Below, piece after piece: positions 9,704 through 19,925 of a DNA stretch of 64,000 bases. The notes beneath the pieces were generated by a model. The model ran no database searches. It was not told the DNA's origin and saw nothing but the letters and a program-made list of their open reading frames with translations. Origin of the DNA: Cordylochernes scorpioides (taxonomy: Eukaryota; Arthropoda; Arachnida; Pseudoscorpiones; Chernetidae); assembly GCA_030710605.1 (NCBI GenBank), contig CP092863.1:110720948-110784947 (forward strand), given 5' to 3'. The stretch's first letter is position 1. Every line of letters begins with the position of its first letter. The position numbers were made by a program, and so were the translations under genes.

Positions 9704-10963
9704 CTAATGAACAAAACTTAAGGAAGTTGTACCTTTTAGCATGTATATCGGGATTCAGGCAATAACTCTGAAAGATACACTCATGGACAAAACTTAAGGA
9801 AGTTGTACCTTTTGGCATGTATATCGTGATTCAGACAATAACTCTAAAAGATACACTCATGGACAAAACTTGAGGAAGTTGTACCTTTTAGCATGTATAT
9901 CGGGATTGAGACAATAACTATGAAAGATACACTCATAGACAAAACTTAAGGAAGTTGTACCTTTTAGCATGTATATCGGGATTCAGACAATAACTCTGAA
10001 AGATACACTCATAGACAAAACTTAAGGAAGTTGTACCTTTCGGTATGTATATCGTGATTCAGACAATAACTCTGAAAGATACACTCATGGACAAAACTTG
10101 AGGAAGTTGTACCTTTTAGCATGTATATCGGGATTGAGACAATAACTATGAAATATACACTCAGAGACAAAACTTAAGGAAGTTGTACCTTTTAGCATGT
10201 ATATCGGGATTCAGACAATAACTCTGAAAGATACACTCATAGACAAAACTTAAGGAAGTTGTACCTTTTAGCATGTATATCGGGATTCAGACAATAACTC
10301 TGAAAGATACACTCATGGACAAAACTTAAGGAAGTTGTACATTTTAGCATGTATATCGGGATTCAGACAATAACTCTGAAAGATACACTCATGGACAAAA
10401 CTTAAGGAAGTTGTACTTTTTAGCATGTATATCGGGATTAAGACAATAACTCTGAAAGATACACTCATGGACAAAACTTAAGGAAGTTGTACCTTTTAGC
10501 ATGTATATCGGGATTCAGACAATAACTCTGAAAGATACACTCATAGACAAAACTTAAGGAAGTTGTACCTTTTAGCATGTATATCGGGATTCAGACAATA
10601 ACTCTGAAAGATACACTCATGGACAAAACTTAAGGAAGTTGTACATTTTAGCATGTATATCGGGATTCAGACAATAACTCTGAAAGATACACTCATGGAC
10701 AAAACTTAAGGAAGTTGTACCTTTTAGCATGTATATCGGGATTCAGACAATAACTCTGAAAGATACACTCATGGACAATACTTAAGGAAGTTGTACCTTT
10801 TAGCATGTATATCGGAATTCAGACAATAACTCTGAAAGATATTACAGTGACCTTATTGAAGACACGATATAACCAAGTGTGTGAACAGCCTCTATTTCCT
10901 TCTAAATATTATATTAATGGCAACATCAAATACTTTAAACTTCCTTAAATTTTGTTCATTAGA
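9704..10963. mobile_element. TIR element whose interior is a 76-bp tandem array
   Basis: The left end TCTAATGAACAAAACTTAAG and the right end (10,938-10,963) are inverted repeats with one mismatch. The interior, from about 9,711 to 10,840, is about 15 copies of a 76-bp unit starting ACAAAACTTAAGGAAGTTGT. Each unit therefore repeats the terminal sequence in direct orientation. ACACTCATGGACAAAACTTA resembles a Tc1-type terminus. Only the last about 100 bp before the right end are non-repetitive. No transposase is present. Confidence 0.8.
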
Positions 10964-11415
10964 TTGTATATATATTTATTTAAATTTTAAAAAAGAAAGG
11001 TGATTTACCTCTTAGTCTAATTCAAGAAGCGCATCACCCTTCTTTATGTTTAAATGATTTTTATTGATTTTAATATTCATAGAGCCTTCAATGAACTATT
11101 TCTCCCTAAAATATTTTCAATATAAATTAAGGGAAAATAAAACGCGTCATTTTTATTCAACTTTCAAAGATTCATTTATATATAAATGAGAAAATATTTT
11201 TTAAAAATCGATTTCAAAATATATCATATTGGAAACTCACTCCGGACCATATATACCCCGCCATATCCTTGTAGTCCTCTATATAGCAGACATCAATCCA
11301 GAAGAGGACATCCATATGACACCTCAGTTGGCCGGTATTGTTATCAGGGTGCACTGACCGATCTGATCTGCTCCATGGACAAGACACCACCACCCACCAC
11401 CATATTGGGAAGGTT
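10964..11415. other. Unassigned sequence flanking an LTR element
   Basis: AT-rich to about 11,220, then a more complex stretch ending in ATTGGGAAGGTT. That last part resembles the R2 block GCTGGGAGGGTTCACC and continues after the LTR element at 16,465 (CACCACTAACG), so the LTR element landed in an R2-like copy. No gene seen. Confidence 0.45.
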
Positions 11416-11870
11416 TGTCAAATTATATTGACAAATATTTGCAATCTTATCATATCTTATCTCAGGTTTTAGTGGAAATAATTTGTGTTTTCGTTTGTTT
11501 GTTAACAAATCTCTCCCGCCTTCTCATTGGACGAATGTGGCCATGTTTGTATATAAAGGGGGCTATGGTATGAGTCGAGGCGAGTGTGGTGGATTATCGT
11601 GTGGAGACGCTTAAAGTGTTCTCTGCGTGCTATATCCCTGTCTGGCAATCTCATCGCATACCTGTGTAACCCCGGTCCGATCCCTACCTAAGCAGCAATA
11701 AAGCTAAGTACTTGTTTTTTTTTATTTTATTTAACAAATTGTGATTTATTATTTACTTTTTTTGCGTTGTACTTTGAGTCCACGATTTTTATGTGTTTAA
11801 GTTACTCATACGGTAGGCCCTAGTAATTTGCAACTTTGTGTGCTATCCCGTAAATTGTTAACTTTTGTCA
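11416..11870 (+). repeat. LTR copy 1 (outer 5' LTR)
   Basis: 455 bp, starting TGTCAAATTATATTGACA and ending GTTAACTTTTGTCA. Promoter-like TATAAAGGGGGC near 11,557 and AATAAAGC near 11,698 sit in the usual TATA then polyadenylation order. Nearly identical to the LTRs at 11,897 and 16,012. GGTT precedes it (11,412-11,415) and GGTT follows the last LTR (16,465-16,468), giving a 4-bp target duplication for the outer pair. Confidence 0.85.
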
Positions 11871-12063
11871 TTTTTCTTCAACTCCTTGCTTAATTTTGTC
11901 AAATTATATTGACAAATATTTGCAATCTTATCATATCTTATCTTATCTCAGGTTTTAGTGGAAAGAATTTGTGTTTTCGTTTGTTTGTGAACAAATCTCT
12001 CCCGCCTTCTCATTGGACGAATGTGTCCATGTTTGTATATAAAGGGGGCTATGGTATGAGTCG

Positions 12064-12699
12064 CGATTGAATCGCAATGGGAACAGATGCACCATACAAT
12101 GGATCAAGGGCCACAGTGGGAACGTGGGTAATGACATTGCGGACACACTCGCAAAGCGGGGTGCTGAGTCTGCTGACCCAAGCTGTTACAAACTCGCTCC
12201 TTTGTCGTTTGTAAAATCGGCAATCTACGGCCGGGCGCGTGAAGCATGGGAAAGCAGATTCCTCTCTCTAGCTCCTTCTATCCACACCCGCTTTGGCCTT
12301 ACTCCAATGAGTCTTTTAGACAAAAGGTATGCGTACATCGTCCCTAGCGAGCACATTGTGGTTGGCCTGTTATCGGGACACACGTGGACGGACAGTTTCG
12401 CCCACAGGATAGGCGTCATTGACGATCCTTCCTGCCCTTACTGCGACGCTGACAGGGAAGAAACTCTGTCTCACATCGTGCTTGAGTGCAGCAGCCTTGA
12501 TGCCCTTAGATTCCCCCTTCTTTCCACCTGTGCAGAAGAATTAGGGTACACTCCGCGGTCACTCAAAGACTTTATTTTCAACAGGAGCACTTGGCGAGCC
12601 TGCCTGGAGTTCCTAAAGGCCTCTGATAGACTTAAGCCACGCGCCCGCGCGGAGGATTCAGATGACCTGAGTGACTCGGACTCCTCACCTCATGGTTAA
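12064..12699 (+). pseudogene. LINE ORF2 C-terminus: RNase H end and zinc finger
   Basis: About 210 codons open to a stop at 12,699. The first part carries the last RNase H motif, IKGHSGNVGNDIADTLAKRG, where the Asp in IAD is a metal-binding residue. It is followed by a long linker and a CPYC..H..C zinc-knuckle-like motif (CPYCDADREETLSHIVLEC) that is common at LINE ORF2 ends. The tail is acidic and Ser-rich. The ATG near 12,067 is not a true start. Reverse transcriptase and endonuclease are missing, so the fragment is inactive. Confidence 0.85.
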
Positions 12700-13493
12700 A
12701 ACCCGTCATTGGCGGCCGCTCGTAGACGTAACTCTGGCATGTGCCGCTGTTTAAGATTGGTTTCGCAACCTGCCCTGCGTATGTGATCGCCCCTGACGCT
12801 GTCTCTGTAACCCAAGTACAGAGGGCAAATGGTTTGGCGATTCGACGGCGCGGGCTGCTCGAGAAATCGACTTACGCAGCGACCCATTTGAACGCGCTAT
12901 GCAATCTATGGTGTACTTTTCTGGTTGGTTGTCTTAGCACTGGTACCCTCACCAGTAATCTTATCTAAAACTTTAATATATGCATTTTTACAAAAAAAAT
13001 CTATCTTTTCCCATCAGTTGCTGAATCATTCTCGCTTTATCTAATATTCTTATCTAAACAACAGCTGTCTTTCTTTTATTTTCCCTGGCCTGGGGAATCT
13101 AACCTTTTTGAACAGCCTTGGTTGCGTGCAGCACCTTGATACTTTGACATTGTGCATTGCGGCTTGTCTGCCTGCTACACCTTTTGGGCTTAAAAATCAT
13201 ATACCTTAATCATTGCGGTCTGTCTGCTCTCCACGGTCACCCCTGGGCTCAACACCATTGAACCCGTCTCTGCCACCCCCCTGAACTCCGCGGATCACCA
13301 CCCTGCTCCCCCCCCCCCCCCCCCGGTCCTCCTCTACATCTCGGCTCTCCTGGCCTCACCTGGCGATGATCCCTGGCCACCCATCCCCAGGCCCCTCCAA
13401 CTATGCTTTGCATATATTCCGCTTTATGCGTCCATCGGGGCTCAAAAATCATCCATTTTGGTTAGCAGCCCCGTAAAATAAAGATATTTTCTC
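12064..13493 (+). mobile_element. 5'-truncated LINE with RNase H, I-like
   Basis: 1,430 bp inserted in LTR copy 2 with a 7-bp target duplication (TGAGTCG). It keeps only the end of ORF2 and about 800 bp of 3' untranslated sequence, finishing CCCGTAAAATAAAGATATTT. A C-rich run lies at 13,307-13,324. An RNase H domain after reverse transcriptase is typical of the I group of LINEs. Confidence 0.8.
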
Positions 13494-13930
13494 TCTGAGT
13501 CGAGGCTAGTGTGGTGGATCATCGTGTGGAGACGCTTAAAGTGTTCTCTGCGTGCTATATCCCTGTCTGGCAATCTCATCGCATACCTGTGTAACCCCGG
13601 TCCGATCCCTACCTAAGCAGCAATAAAGCTAAGTACTTGTTTTTTTTTTTTATTTTATTTAACAAATTGTGATTTATTATTTACTTTTTTTTTGTGTTGT
13701 ACTTTTGAGTCCACGATTTTTCTGTGTTTAAGTTACTCATACGGTAGGCCCTAGTAATTTGCAACTTTGTGTGCTATCCCGTAAATAGTTAACTTTTGTC
13801 ATTGGCAAGCCTGCCAGGGTTACTGGTGTTTTGCACGTGTAAATTCCTGTAATTTTTACGTGCGTTTTTTTTTCTTTGTTTGAGTGGTTTATTATTATTA
13901 TTATTGTACTCCATCATCTTTGTGAACTCT

Positions 13931-14521
13931 ATGCTTAACTTGTCAGTGTTTAATGGGGTTGATATCGAGTCTTTCATTCGGGAAGTCGAGCTTAAAGCTC
14001 GAGTAGGCAAATGGGATCCTGAGGTCAAAGCACTGCTCATGTTCGAGGCTCTATCTCCTGAAGTTAGGTTGAGCTTAGAGGAGATGGGTATCCGTAACGA
14101 TAGCAATTTCGAAAGTATTGTTAGCAAACTGAACATATTGTACCCTAAAAAGGCGCGTGGTATTAGGGAATGCCTTAAATTAATAGAAGGTCTTAAGCAG
14201 AGAGTTGGGGAAAGTCCTATGGTTTTTAAAGAAAGATTCCTGGCCATTAGAGATAAAGTAGAGTACAGTTTTGACGATAGCCTAGTGTTCGAAATCTTCC
14301 TCGAAAATGTGCTGGATAAGTATAGAGAGGCTATTGTTCGCAGTGAGGCTAAATCAATAGACAAAGCAGTCAGTGTCATGGCCAAGGAGGATAGTGTAGA
14401 ACACCGTTGCAGCTTTATGAAAGGGGTATGTTCAGTAGAGGGGGTTGAAGAAATAAATAGCATTAAGGGTGAGATGAAGATGCTTAGTGCCAGTGTAAAC
14501 AGGGATGAAGCACGAAAATGA
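13931..14521 (+). pseudogene. Gag-like protein of the LTR element
   Basis: About 196 codons from the ATG at 13,931 (MLNLSVFNG); an upstream TTG also opens the frame. The protein is helical and charged, with a LYPKKARGIRECLKLIEGLK segment and a VFKERFLAIRDKV segment like the capsid region of retrotransposon Gag (retrotrans_gag type). No CCHC zinc knuckle is seen before the stop at 14,521. Likely truncated, since a charged coding-like stretch continues in another frame. Confidence 0.6.
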
Positions 14522-14568
14522 GCAGTGTATTAAAGACCTTAGAGGTGAGATAGAAAAAACTGACTAAA

Positions 14569-15555
14569 TTGTTGGGCGAAATCAATCTAAGTCCACCTGA
14601 GTGTAGCTTAGGTCATATAGCTAATGATTTCTCAAGACAGTCTTCTATGTTTGCCAACCGCAATACTCTTGACAATGCTGAGATTGTGAACATACGTTCT
14701 TATGGCAGAGATCAGTTTGGAAATTTGCCAATAGTTAAGGTGAATATTAACGGCAATATGTGGCACCTGTTATATGATACAGGAAGCTAAGTCAGTATTA
14801 TTGATTCTGAAAAGTGCAATGTCTTGAAGGAGAATTGAGACGGTGCACTTAAAACTTTACGTATAGTGTCAGTTACAGGCCACGAGCAGACACTTACACG
14901 TGTTAAAACCTGTAGAGTTAGTAACGAAAACGGCAGCCAGCTGGGAGAGATAAGATTCTGGTTAATGTCACTTGGAGATAAGGGCTACGACGAGATTCTG
15001 GGAATCAATGATATAAGGAGATTGAATATCCAGTTGCCTCCCGTACGGGAACGTTGCAACATGATTTCCTTGAAACCAGAAGACCATGATTATGTAGACC
15101 CTAGCTGCGTTGCCAGTGATCATAGACCAATGGTTTCAAGCTCCATAGATGAGAAATCAGTGAGACGCATTGAAAACGAGGCTGTAAATTTGCCACCTAC
15201 TGAGTTTAACAGAAGCTGTGAGTGTAGCGCTGGGTCTGTTAATAGTTTTAGAAAGCCTACTTGGGCTGAGAGGTTAAGGGTAATGCGGAAAGCAAAGGAG
15301 ACTATCAGACAGTTTATGTCAGGTAATTCTGCTAAAAAGCGTATGAATCCTAGGCCACCTTATGCCAAAAGTTTCGACAGAGGAGATCTGGTAATGCTAG
15401 CTGTTCCTAAGACTGAAGGTTACTCCAACGTCTATGGGCCTTTCCGTGTGGAAGCTAGGGTCTCCGATGTTAACTTTAGAGTAAGAGGGGTCACCATGCA
15501 CGATGTGAAAGTTGTACATGTCGATAGGATGAAAGCGTTTAGAAACAGACGTTAA
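14569..15555 (+). pseudogene. Protease remnant joined to integrase C-terminus
   Basis: 14,569-14,790 encodes a segment ending LLYDTGS, the aspartic protease active-site motif, followed at once by an in-frame stop. The frame resumes (SIID..), is cut by another stop near 14,838, and continues open at 14,866-15,555. The last 80 residues (FDRGDLVMLAVPK..YGPFRVEARV..VVHVDRMKAF) match the integrase C-terminal region of gypsy Pol. Reverse transcriptase, RNase H and the integrase DDE core, about 2.5 kb in complete elements, have been deleted between them. Confidence 0.7.
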
Positions 15556-16011
15556 TAGGAGCTTTTAGCTCTTGGACTTGAGAGAACTGAATGGAATTGG
15601 ATCGTTCGGTTTCTCATCAAGTGAACGTCTGTCAGTACCCTAAGTCTCTACCTAACATACCCAGCCGGTACCAGATGAGAGCTTATTTGGTCCCCATTAA
15701 ACTCTGTCTGCTAAGGCATATTATATATATGTGTGTTTGGTAATCACTCATGGTAACTCACGTAGTATGCGCAGATTATTTCTTTTGAAGTTTCTTTTGG
15801 GAGGAGCAAGATGGAAGGCACCTTTATGGAACGACCCGGATGCCTACTTCTCCTCTCTTTAGGTTTTTTTTTTTTTTTTGTATCTTTATAACATGGCTTC
15901 CGTGAGCTTTTCCCTCCCGAATAGCGGGAGGTTTTCCTTACGGGACAATGGGAATGTTTGGGAGATTTGTTAGTTTCTTTTTCTTTTTTTTTTCTTTGGA
16001 AGGATACCTTT
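15556..16011 (+). other. 3' untranslated part of the LTR element
   Basis: No coding sequence. A T-rich run lies at 15,865-15,880. There is no clear polypurine tract next to the 3' LTR; the closest is GGAAGGATACC at 15,998-16,008. Confidence 0.5.
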
Positions 16012-16464
16012 TGTCAAATTATATTGACAAATATTTGCAATCTTATCATATCTTATCTCAGGTTTTAGTGGAAAGAATTTGTGTTTCGTTTGTTTGTGAA
16101 CAAATCTCTCCCGCCTTCTCATTGGACGAATGTGGCCATGTTTGTATATAAAGGGGGCTATGGTATGAGTCGAAGCTAGTGTGGTGGATTATCGTGTGGA
16201 GACGCTTAAAGTGTTCTCTGCGTGCTATATCCCTGTCTGGCAATCTCATCGCATACCTGTGTAACCCCGGTCCGATCCCTACCTAAGCAGCAATAAAGCT
16301 AAGTACTTGTTTTTTTTATTTTATTTAACAAATTGTGTTTTATTATTTTTTTTTTTGTGTTGTACTTTTGAGTCCACGATTTTTCTGTGTTTAAGTTACT
16401 CATACGGTAGGCCCTAGTAATTTGCAACTTTGTGTGCTATCCCGTAAATAGTTAACTTTTGTCA
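16012..16464 (+). repeat. LTR copy 3 (3' LTR)
   Basis: 453 bp, TGTCAAATT to TTTTGTCA, differing from copies 1 and 2 mainly by small indels in A/T runs. Followed by GGTT, matching the GGTT before LTR copy 1. R2-like sequence (CACCACTAACG) then resumes. Confidence 0.85.
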
Positions 16465-16584
16465 GGTTCACCACTAACGATCGAATTCGATCACAAGTCG
16501 TGGTGTTGTCTAAAAAATCTCGATGGTTTATATATTCCTCCATACAAAACCACTTTATTTCCTATAATAGGCGCGAACAGGATA

Positions 16585-16800
16585 AAAAAATAAAGTATTT
16601 ATTTGCCAATATTTCGGTTAGCCAAACACCAACCTTTTTCAAAGTATAAGAACATATTTATGTCAACAATAAACTCAGCGCCACATAACGTCAATAGAAT
16701 TAAGTTTGTTGTTTACATTAATATGTTGTTGTACCTTGAAAAAGGTTGGCATTCAGCCAACTGAAATATTAGTAAATATATAAATATTTTTAAAACTAAT
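16585..16800. repeat. R1 fold-back repeat, diverged
   Basis: Both arms are recognisable: GCCAATATTTCGGTTAGCCA on the left and GTTGGCATTCAGCCAACTGA on the right. The centre holds the CAGCGCCACATAACGTCAAT segment shared by several R1 copies. Confidence 0.75.
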
Positions 16801-16816
16801 ATTTAATCCAATAATT

Positions 16817-17415
16817 AAACTGGCGAAACCGCTGGGAGGGTTCATCACTGATGAGCCAGGCCCTCCCATTAATTTTTCCATTACAGTAAGGGCAGTAGAT
16901 ATTGTTTAATTTTTAAACGAATCATACACGTCTATAATAATTTCGAATTCTCATATACAAGTGTACCTTGTACCTTTTTAATTAAAGATCTATTTATAGA
17001 TAACTCTATTTTTAAAAAAAGGTCTCTAAATAAAAACATAAGATCATATTGATGGACAAACAGTTATATTATGATACACTAGTGCGCCATCTGTTATGTA
17101 AATTCGAAACTATTATAGACGTGTAAGATTCTTTTTGAAATTAAAAAATTTCTACTGCCTTTTCCAGCAATGGGAAAATTAATGGGAGGGCCTGGCTCAT
17201 TAGAGGTAAACCCTCTTAGCGGTTTTAATATGCAATATAACAGCAGTATGGTAGATTAAACTGGCGAAACCACTGGGAGGGTTCACCACTGATGAGCCAG
17301 GCCCTCAAATTAATTTTTCCATTGCAGTAAGGACACTGGAAATTATTTAATTTCAGAAAGAATCTTACACGTCTATAATAATTTCGAATTTTCAAAACAG
17401 TTATATGTGATATAA
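16817..17415. repeat. Three clustered R2 copies
   Basis: 16,817-16,960 (minus), 17,079-17,226 (plus) and 17,251-17,410 (minus). The third is the longest readable version: on the minus strand, 17,225-17,434 is open for 69 codons including CPYCNGKINLRAWLISGEPS. All carry CACTGATGAGCCAGG or its complement, and the edge GCGCCATCTGTTA. Confidence 0.8.
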
Positions 17416-17443
17416 GTTTGTATATTGATGGCAATTCCTAACT

Positions 17444-17905
17444 ATGTTCAACCCAACTTCTATAACGTTCAATTTTTTTACTGGACATGGTGACTTCAAC
17501 ACATATTTGTTTAGAATTGGCAAAATTGGTTCACCTGCATGCACTTGTGGAAACGAACAACAAACCCCTGAACATCTTCTGATAAACTGTCCATTAACTT
17601 CTGATCTAAGGGAAGAAAACCAACTTTACCTGACTAATACAAAACAAGTTGCTTGCAATAAAGACCAATACATCAAGTTTAATAGATTCTGCAGGCTGTA
17701 TATTTCAAGGTGAAAGTGTTGACTGTACATATTTCAAGCTACTATTTCTAGTTACTATATGCAAAATTTGACATCGAACGTTTAATTTTCATGCTTCCCA
17801 ATGTTCAATTGTGTTAATTGTATATAATTTAAAATATACACGCAATAATCCAAATTGTGGATATGGCGTGTCCTCTCCCCAACTGTTAAATAATAATAAT
17901 ATTGA
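17444..17905 (+). pseudogene. LINE 3' end (ORF2 C-terminus)
   Basis: About 87 codons to a stop at 17,713: a start-less fragment with a CTCGNEQQTPEHLLINCPL zinc-finger-like motif and a KFNRFCRLYI tail. The 3' untranslated sequence ends in ATGGCGTGTCC and then TAAATAATAATAAT, a TAA-type tail as in I/R1-like LINEs. The same family occurs at 31,393-31,975 and 48,774-49,350, where the protein keeps TPEHIL..CPL and KFNSFCRLFI. Confidence 0.75.
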
Positions 17906-18261
17906 TGGCATAATGCACCAGAAAGACTACAGCTACAAAGTATAAGCGACAAGAAGTATTTAGGACACATTTCGGCGACAAATGAGGACAGTCATATGTC
18001 CCTCCTGTCTAGCCGACAGGGACCCGCGAAGCTATATATAGCCATCTTTGATTGGTCTCGTTAACCATATGTCGAACACTTCTTAGAAATGAGCTTTGTG
18101 ACGGATGCCTCAGTATTAGCTGTCGGGGCTTAAGATAGACATGTCCGACCTCCCTGGTTGGGTTCCAGGAATACAAGATAGTTAGTTACACATGTATGAT
18201 CTCATCAATATTTTTGTCCTTCCTATATGCATATATACCGGATATATCGCCTCACTTTTAG
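17906..18261. other. Unassigned sequence
   Basis: No gene or repeat match seen. It includes GTCTAGCCGACAGGGACCC and CAGTATTAGCTGTCGGGG, a loose inverted pair, and ends in AT-rich DNA where the second 76-bp array begins. Confidence 0.35.
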
Positions 18262-18640
18262 AGTTTTATGATTTACACTCACAGACAAACTTAAGGAAGT
18301 TGTACCTTTTAGCATGTATATCGGGATTCAGACAATAACTCTGAAAGATACACTCATGGACAAAACTTAAGGAAGTTGTACCTTTTACCATGTATATCGG
18401 GATTCAGACAATAACTCTGAAAAATACACTCATGGACAAAACTTAAGGAAGTTGTACCTTTTAGCATGTATATCGGGATTCAGACAATAACTCTGAAAGA
18501 TACACTCATGGACAACACTTAAGGAAGTTGTACCTTTTAGTATGTATATCGGGATTGAAACAATAACTCTGAAAGATACACTTATGGACAAAACTTAAGG
18601 AAGTTGTAGCTTTTAGCATGTATATCGGGATTCTATAGAT
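18262..18640. repeat. Second 76-bp tandem array, about 5 copies
   Basis: The same 76-bp unit as at 9,711-10,840 (ACAAAACTTAAGGAAGTTGT ... ACAATAACTCTGA), about five copies. It begins with ACACTCACAGACAAACTTAA. An inverted terminus like that at 10,963 is not seen here. Two arrays 7.5 kb apart show the unit is dispersed. Confidence 0.85.
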
Positions 18641-18719
18641 ATATCCCATCAATATGGTTATAGATATGATTCCTATATGCATATATACCAGGAATTTCAC
18701 CTCACTTTTAAAGTTTTTA

Positions 18720-18890
18720 TTATTTAAACTCATGGGACAAAATTTGAAAGGAACAGGTTCCTAATCTTGTTTCTTTTTCATTTTTCTTGTATAGCGAGAT
18801 CTATAGAATTGCTTCGGTTTAACAATTGTAATTGACTATCTCTGGCAGGGATATCACGTTTTGTGTGTTTGAAATACAATAAATGTAAAT
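18720..18890 (+). repeat. R7 repeat, putative retroelement 3' end
   Basis: Shares GGTTCCTAAT, TTCTTGTATA and GGGATATCACGTTTTGTGTG with 26,900-27,055. It ends in TTTGAAATACAATAAATG, which looks like a polyadenylation signal. Class unknown. Confidence 0.45.
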
Positions 18891-19756
18891 GAATATGAAA
18901 AAGACAATATGCAAAAAAGTTATCAGCATATATATGAAACAAAGAGATATAGTCTACCATGAAGTAATCACAGCCGTTTGGACACCATTCCTTCGGAATC
19001 CCGGAAATTTGATTTATTTCGTCTCAGTTGACAATTGTGACATTCGAGCTCACCTTGTCCTGGTTATTTACATATGGTGAGTTGTTGAGTAGAGATGACC
19101 CCCAGACCTTGCAGCTGTTGGGTGATGAGCTCCTAACTAAGCGTCAGGTCATCGGAATCATGGATTGATATCTCCTTTATACTGAAGAATATCTTGTATA
19201 GTTGGATTTGATGAATTTTGTAGTTGAAAGTATAATTTTTCTACAGAAATTTGGTACATATATTCTAGATCGGCTTGGTTTAAAACTTCCTTCAGTATCT
19301 TGTTTGATAGGTTGAATGTAACTCCTATATTTGTCTGAACACAGATTAAATTCCAGAAACTACGTCTTGTATCTTTTATATATCAAAAACAGCATCAAAA
19401 GAATTGATTTGCATAATCAGTTTCAAAACATATCCTTATAATAGTATTAATCACTAATAGTTAACTCTTTACTATTAAAATATTAAGATTAATTTGCATA
19501 ATTCTCTCATATTTTAGAAATTTCTTCTATTTATATTGTCACATGGAAAATGAGGAAAGACAAACTTCAGAATGACCCAGCAATTCAAGGCAAGAACAAA
19601 CTATGAATGATAAACAAAAGATAAGCAAAAGATGAAAGTGTACAGAGTATAACAAAATATAAACATAAAAAATAATAACAATATCTATCAAGAGTCTAAC
19701 AACAATATCACTATAAAAGGAAGTTCCAAAAATGCAATATAACAGCGGTATCGTAG
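18891..19756. other. AT-rich sequence, no gene seen
   Basis: Short frames only. I see no repeat match except general AT-rich words. Confidence 0.4.
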
Positions 19757-19925
19757 ATTAAACTGGTTAAACTGCTGGAAGGGTTCACCACTGATGAGCC
19801 AGGCCCCCCCCATTAATTTTTCCAATGCAATAAGGGCAGTAGAAATTGTTTAATTTCAAAAAGAATCTTAGGCGTTTAAAATAGTTCCGAATTTTGATAA
19901 CAGATGGCGCGCTAGTGCATCATAT
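19757..19925 (-). repeat. R2 repeat copy
   Basis: Minus-strand copy from GTAGATTAAACTGG through CACTGATGAGCCAGG to CAGATGGCGCGCTAGTGCAT. A C-run (CCCCCCC) replaces the usual CCCTCCC. Confidence 0.8.

Larger units (their letters stand above)
11897..13800 (+). repeat. LTR copy 2, split by a LINE insertion
   Basis: The first part, 11,897-12,063, ends in TGAGTCG. The second part resumes at 13,494 with the same TGAGTCG and runs to GTTAACTTTTGTCA at 13,800. The 7-bp TGAGTCG is the target duplication of the inserted LINE. Joined length matches the other LTR copies. Confidence 0.85.
11897..16464 (+). mobile_element. Defective LTR retrotransposon, internally deleted
   Basis: Together with the LTR at 11,416 this forms LTR, 26-bp spacer, LTR (split by a LINE), internal region, LTR. 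The internal region encodes a Gag-like frame, a broken protease and the C-terminal tail of an integrase. Reverse transcriptase, RNase H and the integrase core are absent, so it could move only with help. The tail sequence and 4-bp target duplication fit Ty3/gypsy. The extra LTR suggests recombination between tandem copies followed by deletion. Confidence 0.8.

Noticed and set aside
13249-13452. Gly-rich minus-strand frame
   Set aside because: Antisense of the LINE 3' untranslated C-rich tract.
16817-17415. Functional hammerhead ribozyme in R2
   Set aside because: CTGATGA and GAAA are present with a good stem II (CTGGC/GCCAG), but only about five bases separate the possible cleavage site from CTGATGA, so stem I cannot close.
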